DNA from: CAZVAO01 sp964625175
GTDB taxonomy: Bacteria > Bacillota > UBA994 > PWPR01
DNA: 13,991 bases
NCBI GenBank assembly: GCA_964625175.1
Contig: CAZVAO010000063.1
Coordinates: forward strand, 1-13,991
Direction: 5' to 3'
Shown here: piece by piece, positions 6,993-13,367 of the stretch
Layout of the letters: every line of letters begins with the position of its first letter
Position numbering within the stretch: the stretch's first letter is position 1
Notes under the pieces: generated by a model
Databases searched by the model: none
What the model was told of the DNA's origin: nothing
The model's input: the letters and a program-made list of their open reading frames with translations, nothing else
Translations under genes and position numbers: made by a program

Positions 6993-7022
6993 TAGAGGTT
7001 CTTTATAATAGGAGGGTATTCG

Positions 7023-7361
7023 ATGAATAAGCAATTACTAAAACTCTCACCCCTAACAGAGGCGTCATTCTACATTCTTTTGTCTTTGACAAAACCGCTC
7101 CATGGCTACGGGATTATGAAAAAGGTTGAGGAGATGAGCAGTGATCGGGTGAAACTAGCTGCTGGCACCTTATATGGAGCAATTACGACCCTACAAAAGA
7201 ATAAGCTAATCATACCTGTTGGGGTAGATGACGAAAATAAACGGCGCAAGTTGTATCAGACTACAGATTTAGGAATAGAATTATTGCAATACGAAATTAA
7301 ACGCCTTCAAGAGATGGTCAGTAATGGAAGAATCGAGCTAGGAGGAGAACAATGTCTTTAG
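7023..7361 (+). CDS. PadR family transcriptional regulator
   Basis: A 112-residue winged-helix repressor of the short PadR type (PF03551). The wHTH runs from residue 9 to about 83: LTEASFYILLSLTKPLHGYGIMKKVEEM, the recognition-helix segment LAAGTLYGAITTLQ (45-58), and a wing with KRRKLYQTTDLG (68-79). A short C-terminal dimerisation helix (83-100) follows. The start is firm: AGGAGGG is placed correctly before ATG 7023. The stop overlaps the start of the DUF2812 gene by 10 bases. This pair is a recurring Bacillota arrangement, so the regulator probably controls its own operon through the dyad upstream. The inducing signal is not evident. Confidence 0.94.
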   Translation: MNKQLLKLSPLTEASFYILLSLTKPLHGYGIMKKVEEMSSDRVKLAAGTLYGAITTLQKNKLIIPVGVDDENKRRKLYQTTDLGIELLQYEIKRLQEMVSNGRIELGGEQCL

Positions 7362-7903
7362 TCGTTAAGAAGCAATTTTTTGCATGGAATGAGGATGCGG
7401 AGAAAGCGTTTTTGGAGGATATGGCTTTGAAGGGATATCGTTTGTCCCAGGTACAACTAGGCAAATATACATTTGAAGAGGATACCCCCAAGAAAGTTGT
7501 CTATCAGTTTGACTTTAATGCCTTGCATGGCAATCAAGAGGCCGAATACCTGCAAATGTATGAAGATGCCGGGTGGAAGTGTATGTTCCGCTATGCAAGT
7601 TGGTATTATTTTGCTAAGGAAATAACCGACCAAACGAAAGATATTGATTTATCGATTTTCAGTGACAATCGATCCAAGATGGCTAAATATCGCAGATTAA
7701 TTCTATTCTTAGTTGTTACTGGTTTGCCCCTGTATTATCAAGCACTTATTCTCTTTCCCACTTTAAATCTTATGGATCCTTCATTGCCTAAGTTTTATAC
7801 ATTCTTTCGCGTCGTGATAACTGCATTTACAGCACTTCATCTTTTTGCGCTAGCGCGAATTGTGTTGGTCTATCGCAAATTGCAGGATCATGTAAGGGAG
7901 TAA
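7352..7903 (+). CDS. DUF2812 domain membrane protein
   Basis: A 183-residue protein. The N-terminal soluble DUF2812 domain (about 1-95) shows the family marks KKQFFAWNEDAEKAFLEDMALKGY (conserved W/F and MAxxGY), then YQFDF, and EYLQMYEDAGWKCMFRYASWYYF (65-87). Two hydrophobic helices (about 114-136 and 150-174) anchor the C-terminal part in the membrane; the tail is basic. The start ATG has AGGAGGAG upstream within padR and overlaps its end by 10 bases, implying coupled translation. DUF2812 proteins are usually encoded beside PadR regulators. Their role is not established, though envelope stress or cell-surface sensing has been suggested by context; that is inference here. Confidence 0.92.
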   Translation: MSLVVKKQFFAWNEDAEKAFLEDMALKGYRLSQVQLGKYTFEEDTPKKVVYQFDFNALHGNQEAEYLQMYEDAGWKCMFRYASWYYFAKEITDQTKDIDLSIFSDNRSKMAKYRRLILFLVVTGLPLYYQALILFPTLNLMDPSLPKFYTFFRVVITAFTALHLFALARIVLVYRKLQDHVRE

Positions 7904-8003
7904 TCAAAAAAATATATATAAATTATAATCTAACCCTGTGAAGAGGAATTGACCCTTGCGTTATAGAATAGTGTTTCTAAAGGCCAAGTTGATTCTTCTT
8001 TTT

Positions 8004-8032
8004 TTGCTATCAATGGCCCATCGGTATATGAT
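8004..8032 (+). promoter_or_regulatory. Candidate promoter of the DUF3604 gene
   Basis: TTGCTA (8004-8009), a 17-base spacer, then TATGAT (8027-8032). The start would be near 8039, giving a 48-base leader that includes AAAGGAG (8071-8077). It lies in the 183-base gap after the DUF2812 gene. Confidence 0.5.
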
Positions 8033-8086
8033 GTTAAAATGATTGTTTAATCAAAAACAGCTTATAGGATAAAGGAGTGATTGTGA

Positions 8087-10309
8087 ATGAGACTGACGCG
8101 TGAATTCCTCGGACATGCAATACTAACCCCTGTAGATGATATTGTGGCTGCCTCTATAGGCACCTGGACCATCACATTTACAGTTGGTAAGTATGGTATT
8201 GACGACGGAGGCAACATACTGGTTGCTTGGCGGATGGTAAGCGACTGGGAAATGCCGCAATTTGATCATCCTAAAGCTTCGGGGTACTCAACAGTATCGA
8301 CAAGTGGACAAGCAAAATTAATGGTTGAAGTGGGTAGCAAATATCAGCGGCCGTTCAGAAAAGCAGTACTGATTCGCGTTTACGACGGGTATTTGCAAGA
8401 AGGTGATACGATTACGCTGACCATGGGAGACACAAGTGGCGGCAGTGTGGGAATACGCGCCCAGAGTTACAGGGAATCAAAGCACCTCTTCAAGGTCTTG
8501 GTGGATCCGTTTGGAACACGACGCTTCGAACTATTACCGGAGTATCCTGAAGTTAAGATTGTACATGGCTACATCAATGAGATCCAGGTAGTACAGCCTT
8601 CCTATATTGTACAGGGAACCCCATATGAGCTGGTCGTTAGAGCATTAGATGAATGGGGAAACCCCTGTGAGTCTTATGCGGATACCATACATTTGACGAT
8701 TTTTCAAGCGGATAATACCAGAGTAGGTCATACCATTACCACCGAGCTGATTGCTGGCGGTGAGGGTTATGTGCGTGTGGCGATGCCACCGCTGGAGGCC
8801 CTGGGAACGTATTATATCAAAGGCGAAAGTGTTGAATCTGGCTTGACTTGTATCAGTAACGGAGCGATTTGCACGTCAGAGGCTAGTTCCCAACTCTACT
8901 GGGGTGACGCACACGGTCAGACGAAATTTACGGTGGGGACCGGAACGCTTGATGAGTATTTTCAGTTTGCGAAAGGCCCAGCCGCTTTGGATTTCACAGG
9001 CTGGCAGGGCAATGATTTTGAGATTACCGCTGAGAAATGGGAAAAAGTTAAAGAAAGAACGCGCCACTATAATCAACCAGAAAAATTCTTAACCTTCTTG
9101 GGTTACGAGTGGTCGGGGGTTACGGCTGGTGGTGGCGATCATAATATTTATTACTTAGGCGATGACGAGCCTGTTTATCACAGTCATCAGTGGTTAATGG
9201 ATGGTGGAACGAAAGACAATGGCTTTGATCGCTATCCGATCTCGGAGCTTTGGAAAGATTTTGAGAAGCGCAGCGATGTGATGGCCATTCCTCATATTGG
9301 TGGGCGTTATGGCAATCTCGACTTCTTCAACCCTTTAGTAACGCCAGTTATAGAAATTCACTCCCATCACGGAACTTTTGAGTGGTTTGCCAAAGAAGCT
9401 ATGAAGCGGGGGTTGAAGGTTGGATTCATTGCCACGAGCGACGACCACACCTGTCGTCCCGGACTGTCCTACCCGATGCAGCGCTATGGGAAAGCTAAAT
9501 CGTTTGATGTAGCGAATGGGTTTACAGCCGTTTATGCGGATCGACTCACCAAAAATGAAATTTGGCAGTCCATTAAAAAGCGCCATTGCTATGCGACAAC
9601 TTTTGCTCGGATCATTCTCGATGTTCAAGCATGTGGTGGTATGATTGGCGACGAGGTGACGACAGAGAACGCTCCAGAACTGCATATCAACGCGGTTGGA
9701 ACAGCGCCCATAGACTACATCGAGATTCTTCGTGGCACAGAGGTGCTCAAACGGATTCAACCAGATAACACAAATGCTGGAGAAAAAACTGCCATTAAAA
9801 TTGCCTGGGGTGGCGTATGGGTTAAAACCCGTAATAAGCACGCCGATTGGTCAGGTATACTCACGATTGATGGCGGCAGAATTCTGGAAGCGGAAACGTT
9901 TGCCTTTGACCGAAGAGATCAAGGGATTACGCTACAAACAGCCAATCGGCTGTACTGGGATTCCTCGACATCTGGTGATGTGGATGGAATCGTAGTCAAC
10001 GTAGATGCTGATGATGATGCTCAAATTCACTTCCATACAGAGCTGCTTGATTTCACGATCCCCATTGCAGAAATCACCGAAGAAGTGCGGTGTTTTGAAG
10101 TCGGTGGCATCAATCTGAATCTGGAACTATCGAGAGTTGGCAGTGATTATTTATCACATCAAGATGACCTCAATCAGTATACGGCTGACTTCAGTTTTAC
10201 AGACCTAAATCCAATCGTGAATGAAGAGCAGGCCTATTGGGTGAAAGTGCAACAAAAGGACGGGCATACCGCTTGGTCCTCACCCATCTTCATCACCTAC
10301 TCTAAGTAA
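8087..10309 (+). CDS. DUF3604 protein (PHP-like metal-dependent hydrolase), 740 residues
   Basis: Three regions are visible. An N-terminal beta-rich part (about 1-265) includes an immunoglobulin-like stretch around 155-260. The DUF3604/PHP-like core (about 268-510) has likely metal-binding motifs LYWGDAHGQT (270-279; Asp274, His276), GGDHN (349-353), IPHIGGR (401-407), EIHSHHGTFEWF (423-434) and TSDDHTCRPG (450-459). A C-terminal beta-sandwich-like part (about 511-740) follows. The ATG has AAAGGAG nine bases from it. No signal peptide or membrane segment, so cytoplasmic. PHP relatives are usually phosphoesterases, but the substrate of DUF3604 proteins is not established to my knowledge. The gene is monocistronic, with its own promoter and terminator, and no neighbour hints at a pathway. 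Confidence 0.9.
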   Translation: MRLTREFLGHAILTPVDDIVAASIGTWTITFTVGKYGIDDGGNILVAWRMVSDWEMPQFDHPKASGYSTVSTSGQAKLMVEVGSKYQRPFRKAVLIRVYDGYLQEGDTITLTMGDTSGGSVGIRAQSYRESKHLFKVLVDPFGTRRFELLPEYPEVKIVHGYINEIQVVQPSYIVQGTPYELVVRALDEWGNPCESYADTIHLTIFQADNTRVGHTITTELIAGGEGYVRVAMPPLEALGTYYIKGESVESGLTCISNGAICTSEASSQLYWGDAHGQTKFTVGTGTLDEYFQFAKGPAALDFTGWQGNDFEITAEKWEKVKERTRHYNQPEKFLTFLGYEWSGVTAGGGDHNIYYLGDDEPVYHSHQWLMDGGTKDNGFDRYPISELWKDFEKRSDVMAIPHIGGRYGNLDFFNPLVTPVIEIHSHHGTFEWFAKEAMKRGLKVGFIATSDDHTCRPGLSYPMQRYGKAKSFDVANGFTAVYADRLTKNEIWQSIKKRHCYATTFARIILDVQACGGMIGDEVTTENAPELHINAVGTAPIDYIEILRGTEVLKRIQPDNTNAGEKTAIKIAWGGVWVKTRNKHADWSGILTIDGGRILEAETFAFDRRDQGITLQTANRLYWDSSTSGDVDGIVVNVDADDDAQIHFHTELLDFTIPIAEITEEVRCFEVGGINLNLELSRVGSDYLSHQDDLNQYTADFSFTDLNPIVNEEQAYWVKVQQKDGHTAWSSPIFITYSK

Positions 10310-10345
10310 CCTGATACAGAATAATCGAGAATTAAACACATCATT

Positions 10346-10380
10346 AAAGAGTTGCTCACGACAAATGGGCAACTCTTTTT
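10346..10380 (+). terminator. Rho-independent terminator after the DUF3604 gene
   Basis: AAAGAGTTGCTCA (10346-10358) pairs with TGGGCAACTCTTT (10366-10378, one G-U) around a seven-base loop and ends in a run of five T (10376-10380). It lies 36 bases after the stop. Confidence 0.9.
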
Positions 10381-10390
10381 GTGCTATTAG

Positions 10391-10686
10391 CCCCAGGAGA
10401 TGCCTGATTACGAGAAGTTCAATGTCAACACGCATTGATTCACGTTTAATTACTATGTTCCGCTTCAAAAAAACTTTGGGTATCGAAAAGCAGGTGATAC
10501 TCTAAGGGAGAAAGATTCACTGAATTTATACAAAAAGGAGGCAAACGACGCAAATAAATGAGGTTCAATATAATAACATGGATGATCAATATCAAGAAAC
10601 CCGAGATTGCGAATTAGCTCTATGAGCATCGCTCCAGCCAGTTAAGAAAGAGCGTTCTTACAGGTATTCTAGAAAAGGTTAGCTAA
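10391..10686 (+). pseudogene. Possible decayed coding remnants, unidentified
   Basis: No intact gene lies in this stretch, but protein-like segments interrupted by stops do. One frame reads FGYRKAGDTLREKDSLNLYK before a stop at 10558-10560 (overlapping ATGA) and is broken upstream at 10436; it resembles the C-terminal end of an acetyltransferase-like protein. The frame from ATG 10558 reads ...NIKKPEIAN, then TAG at 10615, then LYEHRSSQLRKSVLTGILEK and stop at 10684. A CAG-to-TAG change would restore one reading frame. The parent families are not identified, and chance open frames cannot be excluded. Confidence 0.3.
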
Positions 10687-10725
10687 GGAGAAAGCAGTGT
10701 GCACAAACCTAAAACGCACCGAGAT

Positions 10726-10767
10726 AAAATAAACCCGCTATCGCACGTTATCGTTAGCGGGTTTATT
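10726..10767 (-). terminator. Hairpin terminator, best oriented for the minus-strand membrane-protein genes
   Basis: A perfect 13-bp stem, AATAAACCCGCTA (10728-10740) with TAGCGGGTTTATT (10755-10767), loop of 14 bases. Read on the minus strand, the right flank of the stem continues into TTATC after GGGTTTATT, giving a T-rich tail; on the plus strand the tail is poorer. It is 144 bases past the stop at 10911. Confidence 0.65.
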
Positions 10768-10820
10768 GCTGTAAGTAGGGGTGTTAGCGCTTTTCTTCTC
10801 CCTATCTCAACAACTATTTA

Positions 10821-10844
10821 AATATGACACAATCGTGTCATATT
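10821..10844. repeat. Perfect 10-bp inverted repeat near the end of the membrane-protein genes
   Basis: AATATGACAC (10821-10830) and GTGTCATATT (10835-10844) flank AATC. It could be a hairpin in the 3' untranslated region of the minus-strand genes or a protein-binding dyad. There is no clear T-run on either side and no promoter that I can see beside it. Confidence 0.6.
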
Positions 10845-10910
10845 AAGGATTTGGACGAACAGATTGCAGATGTTGGAGTGCTATTGGGATAAATCCCAGA
10901 ATCCCACCAA

Positions 10911-11372
10911 CTACCTACTGGCCCGCTCACCACGTAATGCCCAAATCATCAGCACAATAGCCAGTGGTGGAAAAAGATAATTGCCAATAACGCCTGGCGC
11001 CACATGGGCAAAATACACATCAGATAAAGGCTTAATGCGCCCAACGACAATCCGCATGATATATTCCACGGCAATGAAGCCGTACATCAATGGGATTAGC
11101 GTCTTGTACCGAGCAATCACAATCACGTACCAAATACCCATCAGTAGCTGGGATAATCCCCACAGGGAAAAGATCATGTAAATCACCTGATTGGGGTCTG
11201 GGGTACCTTCAAATGTGATGATACTTGCTATGGTATTGGCCCCACCATCAGAAGCAAACATATGGATGAGGCTGCGTCCAAGGGTGATGGCTGTCAGAAC
11301 GACAAAGATATAGAGAATGATTTTGGGAAATTTATAATCATTGCTTGGGGCTTTGGGAAACAGTAGATTCAT
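10911..11372 (-). CDS. Four-helix membrane protein, second of a paralogous pair
   Basis: A 153-residue integral membrane protein of unknown function. The frame extends upstream to 11429, but that would overlap the preceding gene. ATG 11372 lies five bases after that gene's stop, with AAGAGG upstream, and is chosen. Four hydrophobic helices are visible at about 15-36, 62-86, 91-111 and 124-146. Marks shared with the neighbouring protein are RSLIHMF (33-39; RGFMHTF there) and GLSQLLMGIWYVIVIARY followed by IP (72-94; GISNILTGLIYLLICKKA followed by VP there), with the same 22-residue distance from G to P. The two are therefore probably diverged duplicates that may act together. Second gene of a two-gene minus-strand unit under the divergent TetR. 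Confidence 0.85.
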   Translation of the reverse strand: MNLLFPKAPSNDYKFPKIILYIFVVLTAITLGRSLIHMFASDGGANTIASIITFEGTPDPNQVIYMIFSLWGLSQLLMGIWYVIVIARYKTLIPLMYGFIAVEYIMRIVVGRIKPLSDVYFAHVAPGVIGNYLFPPLAIVLMIWALRGERASR

Positions 11373-11377
11373 ATAGC

Positions 11378-11782
11378 TTAAGCCTCTTTTCTTGCTGAAA
11401 TAAAGTAATAGGCAGAAATTAGCGCACATAGACCTAGGTAACCGAGCATCATGTACTTGCCGTTAAAGGCAGATTCAGCCTGAACCCCCTGCATTCGGAG
11501 TCCAATCATCCCCAGCAAGTAAGCCGTTGGAATTAGTGCTAAAACATAGGGAACTAGATGTTTCGCTTTTTTACAGATTAGAAGATAAATCAGACCTGTC
11601 AGAATATTGGAGATGCCAAACGCCCCCATTAGCATTAGGGAGTCTGGAATTAGGGCGATTTTGGCAAAGGTAGTAGCCGCCCAATTAATATTAAATGTGT
11701 GCATAAAACCTCTTATCAAATCCAGTGTCCCGAGAGCAAAGAGGAAAGTGGTGCTAATACGTAGGGCCTTTTCTTTTTTCAC
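11378..11782 (-). CDS. Four-helix membrane protein, first of a paralogous pair
   Basis: A 134-residue integral membrane protein of unknown function. The frame allows ATG 11797, but the sequence at that codon is itself the ribosome site (GGAGG). GTG 11782, eight bases after it, is the better start and gives the natural N-terminus MKKEKALRIS. Predicted helices lie at about 8-28, 48-70, 75-95 and 109-129, with short basic connections. RGFMHTF (24-30) and GISNILTGLIYLL (56-68) match segments of the downstream protein. No catalytic or transport motif is recognised. It is promoter-proximal, five bases before the next gene, and divergent from the TetR gene at 11902, which probably represses it through the dyad at 11806-11821. 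Confidence 0.85.
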   Translation of the reverse strand: MKKEKALRISTTFLFALGTLDLIRGFMHTFNINWAATTFAKIALIPDSLMLMGAFGISNILTGLIYLLICKKAKHLVPYVLALIPTAYLLGMIGLRMQGVQAESAFNGKYMMLGYLGLCALISAYYFISARKEA

Positions 11783-11805
11783 TAGTTTGACCTCCATTTT
11801 TATGG

Positions 11806-11821
11806 TGTTACATTTGTAACA
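11806..11821. promoter_or_regulatory. Putative TetR operator between the divergent units
   Basis: TGTTACATTTGTAACA: perfect 7-bp arms (11806-11812 and 11815-11821) around TT. It covers the -35 of the plus-strand tetR promoter and lies a few bases downstream of the predicted start of the minus-strand transcript, so one bound dimer could repress both. It contains the TACAnnTGTA core also seen in CopY/BlaI operators, but no such regulator is nearby. Confidence 0.7.
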
Positions 11822-11842
11822 TTTATGGTTTTATTATATAAT
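11814..11842 (+). promoter_or_regulatory. Promoter of the divergent tetR gene
   Basis: TTGTAA (11814-11819), exactly 17 bases, then TATAAT (11837-11842, perfect). The -35 is inside the dyad at 11806-11821. The predicted start is near 11849, with a leader of about 53 bases. Confidence 0.7.
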
Positions 11843-11861
11843 GTGTACAGTGAGATTTCAA
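11833..11861 (-). promoter_or_regulatory. Promoter of the minus-strand membrane-protein pair
   Basis: Read on the minus strand: TTGAAA (11861-11856), exactly 17 bases, then TATAAT (11838-11833). Its -10 and that of tetR are the two halves of one palindrome, ATTATATAAT (11833-11842), so polymerase cannot occupy both promoters at once. The predicted start near 11826 gives a leader of about 44 bases before GTG 11782. Confidence 0.65.
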
Positions 11862-11901
11862 TAGCATACCCTATCTTATACAAAAGAGAGAAGCGTGTCA
11901 C

Positions 11902-12423
11902 ATGAAGCGGGAAAAGCAAGTATTAGAATCCAAAGAGATGATTAAGAATGCCTTAATCGAATTACTGCATGACCAGCCCTATCAAGATATAACGATTTCT
12001 GACATTGCCGAAAGAGCACAAGTGGCGCGAATGACGGTCTATCGCCATTTTTCAGATAAGGAAGAGATTGCCCAATATTTATTTCAAAGCATTTTTTTGC
12101 AGGTTGTAGCAGAGATTGAGCAAATGCCCAATCCAGAGTTAGTTGATCTGCTGCGTATTCGGTTTCGCATGCTTAAAGAATCACGATTTATCTACCTGAT
12201 CATTAAAAATAAGCAGTTAAACAAACTACTAAAAAATTTTGAGGCGATCAATCGACTTTATTTCAAAGCATTACTTCCCCATATTGAGGAAACTCGTCTA
12301 GCGACCTTTATAACCGGGGGAATTGATCGTCTGACAATGCAGTGGTTGGAAAATAATATGCAGGAGTCACCTGAAGAGATAACTGAAGAGGTTATGACAT
12401 TCATTTCAAAGTTGCAACATTAG
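11902..12423 (+). CDS. TetR/AcrR family transcriptional regulator
   Basis: A 173-residue repressor. The TetR_N domain spans about residues 8-55, with the helix-turn-helix ITISDIAERAQVARMTVYRHF (30-50) followed by SDKEEI, a textbook match. The C-terminal part (60-173) is helical and short, resembling the TetR_C_8/DhaS-type domains of Bacillota; this subfamily placement is from memory. The ATG is preceded by a purine-rich GAGAGAAG, a moderate ribosome site. It diverges from the membrane-protein pair, and a 16-bp dyad lies over its own -35, so autorepression and control of the pair are likely. The ligand is unknown. A GTTCTAC/GTAGAAC hairpin (12439-12465) follows but lacks a T-run. Confidence 0.93.
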   Translation: MKREKQVLESKEMIKNALIELLHDQPYQDITISDIAERAQVARMTVYRHFSDKEEIAQYLFQSIFLQVVAEIEQMPNPELVDLLRIRFRMLKESRFIYLIIKNKQLNKLLKNFEAINRLYFKALLPHIEETRLATFITGGIDRLTMQWLENNMQESPEEITEEVMTFISKLQH

Positions 12424-12859
12424 AATAGGATTAGTGCTGTTCTACTAAGAAAAAGCCTGTAGAACCAATGCGTGTGGTCTCTCAGCCTTAACGATTAATC
12501 TGTGCTTCACTGCAAAACAGTCGTTGTATTCATCGGTGAGGGGGCACTCTTGCCTGAGACTAAGCACTCATCAAGAACACCTTTATGAGGCTCTGCCGTT
12601 TATTTCAGATGTTTTTGGGGCAAGCAGGATTAGGTCATCACTTTCTCATGGCTAATTAATCCACTTTATGTTCTAGAACGACGCATCTAGAATCACGCGC
12701 TAGAGATTCTGTGTCAATCAGAACGAGGCAATAAAAGCAAATGAGAATTCTCGTGGTTTTCTACTGCATTGAATTCTTTATATAACAAATCGGAGTGAAA
12801 TGATTGCAACAATAACCCATTTGGGAATGGCTTATGTTAAATATGAAGGAGATGATTAT
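12424..12859. other. Intergenic region without a supported gene
   Basis: About 430 bases. Seen here: the weak hairpin after tetR (12439-12445 with 12459-12465), an AGAATC/GATTCT inverted repeat near 12692-12713, and the palindrome GAGAATTCTC (12743-12752) followed by GTG. AT-rich TATATAAC at 12779-12786 may be the -10 of the next gene, with only a weak -35. A frame without stops (about 12449-12655, plus strand) has no start codon with a ribosome site and an unusual Cys/Ser-rich composition, so it is not called a gene. Confidence 0.45.
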
Positions 12860-13174
12860 TTGAATCCTGCAATTTGGATTGCAATCTATCTGCCAATCTT
12901 TGTACTGTTTTTTGTGATACTACCTTCTCAAAAAAGAAGTGTCGTTCGATTAATGAGTAAACGAAAGAGACGAGGTGAAAGAAAAATGGATAATGAATTA
13001 TTGAAAAGATATGTCGGTAAGGTCTGCAACATCTCAATGGGTGCCTATGGATCGAGCTATAATAAGGCGCGCATTGTGGAGCTCGTCGATAATTGGATGA
13101 AAGTTGAAATGAAGGGTGCTGAAAACTTAATCAACACGGAGTATATTCAGGCGATTCGCATACTATCTGAATAA
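12860..13174 (+). CDS. Small membrane-anchored protein with DUF6897-like C-terminal domain
   Basis: TTG 12860 is chosen as start because AAGGAG lies eight bases before it (12846-12851) and the 104-residue product then begins directly with a membrane helix, MNPAIWIAIYLPIFVLFFVILP (1-22), followed by a basic stretch (24-41). ATG 12800 is possible, but its GGAG is only four bases away. From residue 43 the sequence MDNELLKRYVGKVCNISMG resembles the small DUF6897 proteins of Bacillota (from memory), with NWMKVEM and ENLINTEYI as further family-like marks; the fold would be a small beta-barrel. That methionine (12986) has its own GAGGTGA ribosome site seven bases upstream, so a 62-residue soluble form may also be made. 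Function unknown. Confidence 0.75.
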   Translation: MNPAIWIAIYLPIFVLFFVILPSQKRSVVRLMSKRKRRGERKMDNELLKRYVGKVCNISMGAYGSSYNKARIVELVDNWMKVEMKGAENLINTEYIQAIRILSE

Positions 13175-13181
13175 CGATTTG

Positions 13182-13208
13182 GGGGCGCCATATAGGGGCT
13201 CCTTTCTT
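13182..13208 (+). terminator. Rho-independent terminator after the small membrane-protein gene
   Basis: GGGGCGCC (13182-13189) pairs with GGGGCTCC (13195-13202), with one mismatch and one G-U, around ATATA; the tail is TTTCTT. It starts seven bases after the stop at 13174. Confidence 0.65.
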
Positions 13209-13278
13209 AATTTGCTATACTGACAAGAATGAAACGAAACTGCTGAGCTACGTTTAATAATTGCTTACTGGGTATTAT

Positions 13279-13295
13279 TCACGAGAATCTCGTGA
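13279..13295. promoter_or_regulatory. Putative operator overlapping the -35 of the RDD-like gene
   Basis: TCACGAGAATCTCGTGA has perfect 7-bp arms around AAT. It overlaps the first four bases of the -35 (13292-13297), a classic repressor position. A similar string, GAGAATTCTCGTG, occurs at 12743-12755 upstream of the previous gene. No cognate regulator is identified. Confidence 0.55.
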
Positions 13296-13320
13296 CACGA
13301 AGACTGGCAGACACTATAAT
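13292..13320 (+). promoter_or_regulatory. Sigma-A type promoter of the RDD-like gene
   Basis: GTGACA (13292-13297, five of six to consensus), a 17-base spacer, then TATAAT (13315-13320, perfect). The predicted start is near 13327, giving a leader of about 41 bases. Confidence 0.75.
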
Positions 13321-13367
13321 GTTGATTAGTGGGACTATTTAATCAGAAATTATAAGAGGTCAATTTT

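Noticed and set aside
9335..9841. 168-codon minus-strand frame inside the DUF3604 gene
   Set aside because: Shadow of a strongly motif-supported gene; no start signals and no domain.
11378..11797. ATG 11797 as the start of the first membrane protein
   Set aside because: The ATG is part of the ribosome site ATGGAGG itself and has no purine-rich site before it; GTG 11782 is correctly spaced.
12521..12630. GC-richer segment with small hairpins, considered as a riboswitch leader
   Set aside because: It does not match the consensus of SAM, lysine, purine, TPP, FMN, cobalamin or T-box elements that I could test by eye, and it is distant from the next start without a terminator/antiterminator pair.
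12449..12655. Long stop-free plus-strand stretch after tetR
   Set aside because: No start codon with a ribosome site, Cys/Ser-rich composition, no family resemblance; left as intergenic.
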